Of a stretch of DNA of 38,896 nucleotides, positions 33,401 through 38,896 are shown in pieces. Source of the DNA: Hypsibius dujardini (Eukaryota; Tardigrada; Eutardigrada; Parachela; Hypsibiidae). The stretch spans positions 1 to 38,896 of the forward strand of contig LRSR01014617.1 of the NCBI GenBank assembly GCA_001579985.1, given 5' to 3'. A model generated the notes under the pieces. The model did not search any database and was not told the origin of the DNA. It saw only the letters and a list, made by a program, of their open reading frames with translations. The number at the start of each line of letters is the position of its first letter. Within the stretch, counting starts at the first letter, position 1. The position numbers and the translations under genes are program-made.

Positions 33401-34112
33401 AAATTTAAATCACTTAGCGAAGTCTAGGTAACAAATCACTCACAACATGAATTGAGTAACGGTCAGAATACAAGTCATTTGGGAGCTCTTGGGTTGAACA
33501 AAGCCTTATGGTTGCAGGTCGATGAATCGTCCGGTAGTGGACTTGGCGCGCTGGAAGGATTTCTGGCGCCCAAAACCGAGGCGCCCAACACCGGACCGAC
33601 CTAGACATCCTGTTAATGGTAAGCCCATTCAACTTGGATAATGAATGCACTATAAATGTTCATTTCTATCCTGTGTCTTTGTGACGTAGTCATCGAGGAT
33701 CCTGTTAATGGTAAGCCCATTCAACTCGGATAATGTATACACTATAAATGTTCATTTCTATCCTGTGTCTTTGTGACGTAGTCATGGAGGAGGAGCTTCC
33801 GCCAGTACCACCAAACCCGATGTAAGCAAACATGAGAAATTCCTGCCCAACTATTTTTACAAGTCGCTCTTGTTTTTAGGCCTCAGCAGCCGCAACCCCA
33901 AGGACCCGTAACGATATTCGGCGGGGACGTGAATGCGCTGATTCTAAAGTAACACGCCTGTTGTGTAATTTCACGATTGCCAGCTGATAAACTATTTAAA
34001 ATTTGACCCTCTTAGGACGGAGTTTCCGCAACAGTACAACTACGATCTGGACGAAATTGTGAATGACCCCGTGTCAGATTCTCCCGTCAACAGTGACTAC
34101 GAAGCAGACTGA
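20445..34112 (+). CDS. Transmembrane cadherin, about 22 exons
   Basis: Calcium-dependent adhesion-type receptor of the cadherin superfamily. My exon model is 20445-20506, 20547-20692, 20892-21079, 21188-21277, 21357-21440, 22432-22506, 22635-22814, 23763-23903, 24248-24478, 24596-24826, 25769-26050, 26238-26514, 27870-29023, 31077-31835, 32150-32278, 32353-32657, 32729-32881, 32976-33146, 33518-33611, 33790-33821, 33880-33948 and 34016-34112. These total 4,950 nt with every junction in phase, about 1,649 residues. Order: signal peptide, Cys/Asn-rich N-terminal region (about 25-175), about ten cadherin repeats (about 178-1400), membrane-proximal domain (about 1400-1525), one helix (about 1526-1550), cytoplasmic tail of about 100 residues. 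The tail has no recognisable catenin-binding site, so this is not a classical cadherin. The first two exons and the tail junctions near 33611 are the least certain parts. Confidence 0.75.
21441..22431 (+). other. Cadherin intron 5
   Basis: 991 bp. From about 21890 to 22200 the plus strand is strikingly poor in C and rich in G and A/T (TTGGGA, GGTTGG, GAGAG words), a loose low-complexity tract. A weak 12-bp inverted pair (TATACTTTTACA) near 21602 and 21842 may mark a small element. Confidence 0.4.
22432..23903 (+). CDS. Cadherin exons 6-8: repeat 1 and start of repeat 2
   Basis: Exons 22432-22506, 22635-22814 and 23763-23903 are all phase 0. Exon 6 reads NAPLDTLVFQVTTNDQDN, with the acidic calcium-site block after the second strand. 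Exon 7 ends NSTAASLSIRLKLV and joins DGISLNNPDQQ of exon 8, restoring the end of a repeat. Exon 8 continues TIAVLPPRPPVF, then VNENDPV, the start of repeat 2. The linker before PPVF lacks the usual DxNDN motif, so the calcium site between repeats 1 and 2 is probably weak. Confidence 0.6.
22815..23762 (+). other. Cadherin intron 7
   Basis: 948 bp, AT-rich, no exon supported. An 11-bp inverted pair (CGGCAAAATCT / AGATTTTGCCG) lies near 22872 and 22908. Confidence 0.4.
23904..24247 (+). other. Cadherin intron 8
   Basis: 344 bp. It is open in frame with exon 9 from about 23924, but the conserved cadherin sequence starts only at the CAACAG acceptor at 24247. I see nothing else in it. Confidence 0.5.
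24248..26050 (+). CDS. Cadherin exons 9-11: repeats 2 and 3
   Basis: Exons 24248-24478 (231 nt), 24596-24826 (231 nt) and 25769-26050 (282 nt), phase 0. Exon 9 carries VKAIDDDNPG, a typical calcium-binding block. Exon 10 carries the linker FVNDVNNYSPVF, then SIRENAVVGTAVEF and VRVSDMHDL. Exon 11 begins GVNARFRLSVIG and ends with the linker VDMNDNPTFYT. The acceptor of exon 10 (GATGAAAAAG) has a poor pyrimidine tract but keeps the reading frame and the repeat intact. Confidence 0.75.
24827..25768 (+). other. Cadherin intron 10
   Basis: 942 bp. It contains a GGGGCGGAGCTACAGG word near 25092, related to the GGGCGGAGCTA words in the receptor intron element. A GATCAGATCG-like patch lies near 25480-25580. 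No exon is supported. Confidence 0.4.
26238..26514 (+). CDS. Cadherin exon 12: repeat 4
   Basis: Follows the acceptor TTGCCCTTCAG. It encodes a repeat with SVLTVRETIFKGTRVPVFEM, the acidic block RDSDFDSFN and the LDYETVQLHS motif (usual form LDYE/LDRE). It ends phase 1 (AATATAG|GTATGA). The next exon supplies GRDGVVQKSNC to complete the repeat. Confidence 0.8.
26515..27869 (+). other. Cadherin intron 12
   Basis: 1,355 bp. It begins with a G-run near 26643 and is otherwise AT-rich, with no recognisable gene or element. The 27791 ATG open frame runs into exon 13 but its first 26 codons lack homology. Confidence 0.45.
27870..29023 (+). CDS. Cadherin exon 13: repeats 5, 6 and 7
   Basis: The longest exon (1,154 nt), phase 1 in and phase 0 out at AGG|GTAAGT. 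The linkers EDVNDELPQF, NDLNDNPPDVRF and IDVNNFRPRITI delimit the repeats. Calcium-binding blocks are ATDADA, ASDKDS and AEDDDSEEF; LDRE motifs occur twice. Repeats 6 and 7 (from PPDVRF to SVGTR) are paralogous to repeats 8 and 9 in the next exon. Confidence 0.9.
29304..29413 (+). repeat. Direct repeat, period 63 bp
   Basis: TATTACGACCCGGAAGGGAA followed by GGAGTTGTTAATTGAGTTCTT (copy 1, from 29304) recurs from 29367 with a few changes. It lies in cadherin intron 13. Confidence 0.65.
29820..30185. mobile_element. Fold-back element with 151-bp arms
   Basis: The arms 29820-29970 and 30035-30185 are reverse complements with about nine mismatches, separated by 64 bp. The outer ends read TACAGCTGCG and CGCAGCTGTA, so TA could be the target duplication. 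It is non-coding; open frames across it arise from the arms. It is probably a miniature transposable element inserted in the cadherin intron. Confidence 0.75.
30714..30828. mobile_element. Small fold-back element with 50-bp arms
   Basis: The arms 30714-30763 and 30779-30828 start TACACATGTGGCAAT and are complementary with about six mismatches around a 15-bp loop. The TA ends again suggest a TA-targeting miniature element. Confidence 0.7.
31077..31835 (+). CDS. Cadherin exon 14: repeats 8 and 9
   Basis: 253 codons, phase 0 at both ends. It begins IAFRVTDRNDNPPI after TTCTTTTAG, includes HATDADSTPSTPPF and the linker LDTNNLFPRVSY. Repeat 9 follows, with NAVDDDSDQF and VVKPLDREE. It closely mirrors the second half of exon 13. 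It ends at CCAAG|GTAAGG. Confidence 0.9.
31836..32149 (+). other. Cadherin intron 14
   Basis: 314 bp. Only a 12-bp tandem pair (CAGCTTTGTTTCAGCTTTGT) near 32071 stands out. Confidence 0.5.
32150..32881 (+). CDS. Cadherin exons 15-17: repeat 10 and membrane-proximal domain
   Basis: Exons 32150-32278, 32353-32657 and 32729-32881. Exon 15 holds the last full linker, ISDVNDNPPKF. Exon 16 opens ATDSDLPDGCGKIFYSV and completes a divergent repeat 10. It then enters a non-cadherin stretch (LYTITVDLEKND, EALEKIDRLL) that continues in exon 17 (TAIADEKGFDYG, FAFLNRTTKEALAKEKI). The alternating strand/helix pattern recalls the membrane-adjacent domains of some long cadherins; that is inference. The donors here are GTTAGG, GTTGGC and GTTGGT, less usual than those upstream. 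Confidence 0.7.
32976..33146 (+). CDS. Cadherin exon 18: transmembrane segment
   Basis: Phase 2 in (GG|G) and phase 2 out (CC|GTATGT). After ESSDG comes a single hydrophobic helix, YIVAVVILTLLAVTFLCAAT, then LYVKTQP. This fixes the topology: the upstream repeats are extracellular and the following exons cytoplasmic. Confidence 0.8.
33147..33517 (+). other. Cadherin intron 18
   Basis: 371 bp, AT-rich, bounded by GTATGT and GGTTGCAG. Nothing else is recognised. Confidence 0.5.
33518..34112 (+). CDS. Cadherin exons 19-22: cytoplasmic tail
   Basis: Exon 19 (33518-33611) in the frame set by the helix gives VVDLARWKDFWRPKPRR, basic next to the membrane as expected. Exon 20 (33790-33821, EELPPVPPNP), exon 21 (33880-33948, QQPQPQGPVTIFGGD) and exon 22 (34016-34112) follow in phase. 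The protein ends SDSPVNSDYEAD at the TGA at 34110. The exon 19 donor I chose (CCT|GTTAAT) is the one that keeps frame; the stronger-looking AATG|GTAAGC four bases on would not. A 92-bp tandem duplication covers this junction, so the splicing needs transcript data. Confidence 0.55.
33607..33790 (+). repeat. 92-bp tandem duplication over a cadherin intron
   Basis: 33607-33698 and 33699-33790 are two copies with about four differences. Each begins ATCCTGTTAATGGTAAGCCC and ends GTAGTCAT(C/G)GAGG. The copy holds the end of exon 19 and the following intron, including donor-like and acceptor-like sites. The second copy therefore creates a possible 6-nt exon (GATCCT). Confidence 0.85.
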
Positions 34113-35319
34113 TTGTTTGCCACAATTCCGAACGGGCATACTGTACGCACAACTTGTGGTACTGTTTTTTGCAAACTATTTTTCCCTTCCTTAGTCGTAT
34201 AGTCGCATCGTAACTCTTGCCCCTTTCTACGAGATTGATTTAATTCTTCAATCGGCATACATTAATTTTCATTTCACCTCCTCAATATTCGCACCATTTT
34301 CGATTATAATAATGTATTGGTATTCGAGAAAAGCCTCTCCATATTACGTCTTGATGGGGGGAATGTTTTTAAAGGACTAAGATCAGCAAACAGCCAAGCA
34401 TGAAGTTTAAATTTTATGTCCAGTAATTAAGTTAAACAGCTCGCTGTTGCAAGTGCCGCGGAGGACCAATCTGACAAAACCCTGGCAGTACTTTCGGCCA
34501 TAATGTTTACAGATTCGGTAACAGAAATCTGAAGGCTTCCCAAGACGTCGAATTTCGGCCTAGTAATGAAAAGGATACTTCTCGAGCTTTGAACTAACGG
34601 ATCTTCCGCAGAACAGTAATATATCCCAAATTTACATGTGTCCAGATCGCGTCAAGCCGCATATCCAGCAAAACAACAATTGTGTGGTTCTATTTAGTCC
34701 AGTAAGCAGGAAGAGTAAGATTAACTTCCGCACCCCTAAAGTATTTCTTTGACGCTACTTGAAGCGGAAGTGAAGAAGATAGTCCGAAAACCTCCAGTTG
34801 GGCCATGGGTACGTACCGGTATTCATTTCGCGTGAGGAAGCGAACGATCAGCGAGGCAAGATTCTTCGGTGATCTGAGCCGTTAGCGACAGTGCGGCTAC
34901 GGAGGTTGACCTAGGCACGCACACAGAATTCCATCTTGCTGGTGTTGCTGGTCACGACGTTGTATATCCAGTTATCTGGGTACTACGTCACAAACCGTCT
35001 TTCTATTTTATTTCAAGCCAGTCTGCCTCATATCAAATCATTTCATTCATTGCAACGCCTTGCAAGTGCCAACATTTTCTCGGAATAAAAATCTCTAAAC
35101 AGAACGCAGTTGGACTGACAGTACTGTACATCTACGCATTCGACACTACATAGATGCAGTACGTGATACAAGGAAGTATTCAGTCAAAAATCCACGCCGG
35201 GGAGCAATCTTGCAGTTCGTGTTCGTGAAAGCTACGGTACCGGCTTGGCACTATTTTGCCGTTGTTTTCTCGAAGGTGTTACTCAATTATTCTAAGGCAT
35301 TTCACGGGATGATCCGTTG
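34113..35319. other. Intergenic sequence between the cadherin and Hsp70 genes
   Basis: The two genes are convergent. An AATAAA at about 35094 lies too far from the cadherin stop to assign. No gene, repeat or RNA is recognised. Confidence 0.45.
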
Positions 35320-37295
35320 TCACAATTGAATTTCAATATTCGCCTTATTCACATGGTTGCCGTCCTCCTTCACGTCCGCATGCAGCATTCCCCGGACGTC
35401 GTAGTTGAAGGTGACGGTGAAGGTCACCTCGCCCGCCTTGGCCTGGCGGATGTTGGTCAGGAGCAGCGTGGCCCACAGCTTATTCTGCGCAGCCACCTTC
35501 AAATTTTCACCTTCATAGATTTTAAAGACTGCTGTTTTCTGATTATCCCTCGCGGTGCACAGCTCCTGCCGACGTTCCACTGGGTAGGGCGTGTCCTTCT
35601 TCAGCACCGCCAGGAGGCTCTTATCGTCCAGCTCGAGGCCCAACGTGCTGGATATGACATCTTCAACCTCCACCAAGCTATCCTCCTCCGACAGCGAGTG
35701 GGCAAAAACCGCCGCGCCGTAAGCAATCGCCTCGTCCGGGTTGATGTTCCGGAAGATCTGCTCCTCACTGAAATAATCCGCCAGCATGGCCTGGATCCGG
35801 AGCATCTTGCTGCTACCGCCGACCAGCACTACCTAGGAGACCAAGTTAAAAGGGCCGACACAAATTTTGTTAGTTTAAAAAGTTAATTTATAGCTGGCGT
35901 TTATCCTTAAAGTTGGCTAAAATGCATTAATGAGTCGGCGCGAAATGTGCGAATAAATCTGCAGGAGAAGATCAGAAATCCAGCAGACTTTTATCGGAAA
36001 ATTTATGCATACGCTCGGCGTTTTTTTTTAGCTTAGTTTTGTACTTGAATTTTACAGCCAACTGTTCAATCTTCAATCAATATATTAATTTCGGATTACT
36101 AGGACTTTCGGCATTTATGTTCAGAGAATTACTGGGAAAATGTCACGGCAAAGTCCCATATTTCGTGTGCAAATCTTCTTTAGGGTCCGAAAACTTTATT
36201 TATTGGAAATTAATTTTGACTTCCCTTAGATAAAATGCTAAATAGGGTCAATGCAGGTCATCAAATATAAATATCCCTTACCTGATGGATGTCGCTCGGT
36301 TTCAAGCCCGCACTCCGTAGGGCTTCCTTCACCGGGATCAGGACCTTCGGGTACAGGTCGCTGCACAGGTTCTCAAACTCTTCCCGGGTCATTTCGGCCA
36401 TCATGGGCTTTCGGTTATGCAGACTCTTGATAGTAAAACGGGCTTTCTTCATAATGGGCGTGGACAGGGTCCGCTTCCCCTTCTCCGCCTCCCGTCTGAC
36501 CTGTGTCATGGCTGAGGCATTCTTCGCCAAGCCCGACCCGTGCTCACGCTCAAAGTCCGCCACTAATTTCTCCATAATCCGTTGGTCGAAATCCTCCCCA
36601 CCGAGCTGCGTGTTGCCCTGAGTGGTCAACACTTTAAAAACGTTATCACCCTGCGCTTTCAGAATGGTGACGTCGAGAGTCCCGCCGCCAAAGTCGAAGA
36701 CCAAGATCGTGGCACGTTCGCCACCCTTTGCCCGGTTCTCCATCCCGTAAGCCACCGCGGCGGCGGTCGGTTCGTTGATCACTCCGATTACCTTCAGACC
36801 AGCTTTTTCCCCTGCCACTTGGGTGGCCTTTTTCTGCCCGGCTGAAAAGTTGGCGGGCACGGTGATGACCGCCCGTTTCACCGGCGTGCTGAGAAAATCC
36901 TCAGCAACCCTTTTGAGAGCTTTTAAGATTTCAGCGCTGATGTCTTCCGGGCTGAAGATGTGAAGTTCTCCGTCGTATGTCAGCTGGATGGACGGTTTGC
37001 CGGCCATGTTGACGACCTCAAATGGCCAACGACTCCGGTTCAGGGCGACCTCCGGCTCATCGAAGCGTCGGCCGATGATGCGTTTAATGGCGAAAACGGT
37101 GTTGTTCGGGTTGGCTGAAGCGTTGTCTTTAGCCTCGTGGCCGGCGATGAAGGTGTCATTTTCGTAGGTAACGTAACTCGGGATGGTCGTGGTGCCAAAT
37201 GCATTGGGGATGGCCACCGCCTTGCCGTTCCGAAAGACGGCGGCACAGCTATAGGTTGTGCCGAGGTCGATGCCAATCACCACGTCGTCTGGCAT
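35320..37295 (-). CDS. Hsp70-family chaperone lacking the helical lid
   Basis: ATP-dependent chaperone of the Hsp70 family. Exon 1 is 37295-36282 (338 codons) and exon 2 is 35832-35320, with a 449-bp phase-0 GT-AG intron, giving about 508 residues. I start at the ATG at 37295 (MPDDVV, A at -3); the upstream open stretch begins only at TTG. The ATPase signatures are GIDLGTTYSCAAVF (about 8-21), FAIKRIIGR, FDFGGGTLDVTI and VVLVGGSSKML. The beta substrate-binding region has DNQKTAVFKIYEGE. The protein then stops at EIQL, about 130 residues short of typical cytosolic Hsp70, with no alpha-helical lid and no EEVD. The DLLLLDV interdomain linker is replaced by SLVEVEDV. The absence of a signal or transit peptide fits a cytosolic protein. 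Confidence 0.9.
35833..36281 (-). other. Hsp70 intron
   Basis: 449 bp, AT-rich, donor CAG|GTAAGG and acceptor CTCCTAG on the minus strand. No other feature seen. Confidence 0.8.
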
Positions 37296-38620
37296 TGTGC
37301 TGTTCCTGTGGTTAACGGAAGCCGGGTTCAAACCGCTCAAACCTCGAGATACGAAGATCGATTAACGTTGAAAGAGGGTGGCCAACAAAGTCGCAAATTT
37401 TCAGCGAATATGGAGCTCACCCTGCAATAGCACGCCTGTTTCGATGTGACACGTTGCAGTACTTCTCGTGCTCATTGAGGGGACATGTTTGAGAATAAAT
37501 TACTGATAACTTTCCCCATGATAACGCCACAGTCATCTGTGAAAATCTCTTTTAGATAATGAGAGTTTGCACAGCCTACCTACAGTAAAAATGATGGAGT
37601 GCCGGATGATTGCAAAGCTGGACAACAACCAAGGCGCCGAAATATGGTCCAAAGTCATATCTCTATCTAGCCCAACTTCTGCATAGATAGCAAGGGGAAC
37701 AATAACTGAAGCAGAGGGGGCGACTGGCCAACAGTAGGTTCTTATGAAGCCTACTTGTGTTAAACGCCCTAGGATTTTGCCTATTCATTCCGGAATCTGA
37801 TGCCGTGTCACTTTTTAGTTTTGTTCCCACCAAATAGTCATGCTAATACAAATCATCCCAAGATTATTTCCACTCAGAGGCTGATTGGATTTTTTTCAGG
37901 AGGGGCTGCAGTTTTGGGGGTGAGGTGCAGTTTCATTTCAAAAAACTAATACAAATTCTAACGACGCAAGCCAACTAAATTGAAATTGCGGGGAGTGCAA
38001 TTCCAGATTTTTCTAATTATCGCTGGTGAAAAAAAGGCAAATTTTACAATTCTGGCAGTTTTCAAATTAGTAAATAATAGAAAAATTGCCGCTCCGCAAC
38101 CTCTTAAATTAGTTGAGGTGGGGCAACTGCCTCATTTCACCCCTTCCGTTACGTCACTGTAAATCCCACTAAAAGGAAGGAGCGAATTCGCTCCTTCCTT
38201 TTAGTGGGATTTACAAGTACAAGAAGGGCCAAGTCTACTAATACTGAAGAGTGCAAACTAGTTTTAATGTTGCAACAAAAGAATGCCGAAATATGTCATT
38301 TTGTATTCATGATGCACAAGTATGGTACATGTACACCGCAATTCAACCCGTTTTGAGGTAGCTAAATAAATAGCATGGATTTCCACAAATCCATGCGCAG
38401 CATTATTGATTGCCTCACGGCTGCATGTATGTATGTATTACTGGAGTCTAAGCAGCCGCAGCAGTTGACTCATAATGTTGATAATTGTTGCCCCCATCAC
38501 ATTACAAGAAAACAAGAAACATTTAGTCCCAAATAGTCCCAAATTATTAGTTTTAGTTTTGAAATTGCCACACGGCCTTAACTAACGATCAGGCACTCGT
38601 GCTAAGGGTTAAAAATTAGA
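37296..38620. other. Region upstream of Hsp70
   Basis: No gene supported. I looked for heat-shock elements (alternating GAA/TTC units). Only an isolated TTCCGGAA near 37789 is present, about 490 bp upstream of the start, too little to call. It includes the palindrome at 38158-38215. Confidence 0.45.
38158..38215. repeat. Perfect 58-bp palindrome
   Basis: 29-bp arms with no spacer, centred on GAATTC at 38184-38189. The arm reads TGTAAATCCCACTAAAAGG inward, then AAGGAGC. The perfect match suggests a recent fold-back insertion or hairpin-derived repair product. Confidence 0.9.
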
Positions 38621-38896
38621 TTATATGTCGGTTGATTGGGATGGAGGCCCAGGAGCTTGTCTCTTAACCGCCGGAAGATTGGGCTCACTATCACTTATTT
38701 CCTTCTTCACTGTGTCCAAAACCGGGGCAGTTGTTTCGTCTCTATCCGTGAATTTCGTCCACATTTGGTTAGTCTGCTGAGTAGCACTCAGTCCGGCAAA
38801 ATGATCGGCTCCAAGCAGAGCAGCTCCCATTGCAGTCACTGTGTCCGCGATCGCTCCCACACGTTCTTCATACAACCCGGAATAGGCCCATTTGAT
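38621..38896 (-). CDS. 3' end of an unrecognised gene, cut by the window edge
   Basis: Open from the window edge to TAA at 38621-38623, 91 residues. It starts IKWAYSGLYEERVGAIADTV, continues with a small-residue stretch TAMGAALLGADHFAG, then an acidic, Pro-rich C terminus (SEPNLPAV, APGPPSQSTDI). I do not recognise a family. The C-terminal composition looks like a natural disordered tail, and the frame has no stop over the visible length, so I favour a real terminal exon. A splice acceptor inside it cannot be excluded. Confidence 0.45.
   Translation of the reverse strand: MKWAYSGLYEERVGAIADTVTAMGAALLGADHFAGLSATQQTNQMWTKFTDRDETTAPVLDTVKKEISDSEPNLPAVKRQAPGPPSQSTDI

Noticed and set aside
35317-35886. 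189-codon plus-strand frame
   Set aside because: It is antisense to Hsp70 exon 2, whose frame carries the chaperone motifs.
37700-37800. Heat-shock element upstream of Hsp70
   Set aside because: A single TTCCGGAA unit about 490 bp from the ATG without adjacent units is expected by chance.

Overview
The window looks like nuclear DNA from a small-genome invertebrate animal. The genes are split by GT-AG introns (many only 60-130 bp), there is a multi-exon transmembrane cadherin, a cytosolic Hsp70 and a cluster of seven-transmembrane (7TM) receptors with the C-terminal exon layout of arthropod-type gustatory receptors. An ecdysozoan (a tardigrade would fit) is my inference; nothing here proves the phylum. 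All exon junctions were worked out by eye from splice sites, reading phase and comparison between paralogues.

Left part (about 1-18800): a cluster of gustatory-receptor-like 7TM genes. A complete 4-exon gene lies on the minus strand (1308-3039). Divergent from it is a second gene (exon 1 at 4513-5601, probable exon 3 at 7839-7952, remainder unresolved). A third, complete gene follows (9798-13180), then a decayed minus-strand copy (13921-15292). Last comes a recent pseudogene (16494-18784) with one nonsense codon and one frameshift. The members share three phase-0 introns near the C terminus, with exons of 81 and 114-117 nt. A hAT-like non-autonomous element occurs twice: between the first two genes, and in intron 1 of the last pseudogene. 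In the second place its 8-bp target duplication copies the splice donor.

Middle (about 18800-34110): after a repeat with terminal inverted repeats (19035-19990) comes one large plus-strand cadherin gene of about 22 exons. The chosen junctions keep frame throughout and give about 1,649 residues: a putative signal peptide, a Cys/Asn-rich N-terminal region, about ten cadherin repeats, a membrane-proximal domain, one transmembrane helix and a short Pro/acidic tail. A two-repeat module is duplicated in exons 13 and 14. The introns hold several fold-back elements, and a 92-bp tandem duplication lies at an intron/exon boundary in the tail.

Right part (about 34110-38896): a two-exon Hsp70 gene on the minus strand (35320-37295) encodes only about 508 residues. 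It has a full ATPase domain and a beta substrate-binding region, but no helical lid and no EEVD tail. A perfect 58-bp palindrome and the 3' end of an unrecognised minus-strand gene close the window. I see no tRNA, rRNA, CRISPR array or bacterial-type operon.
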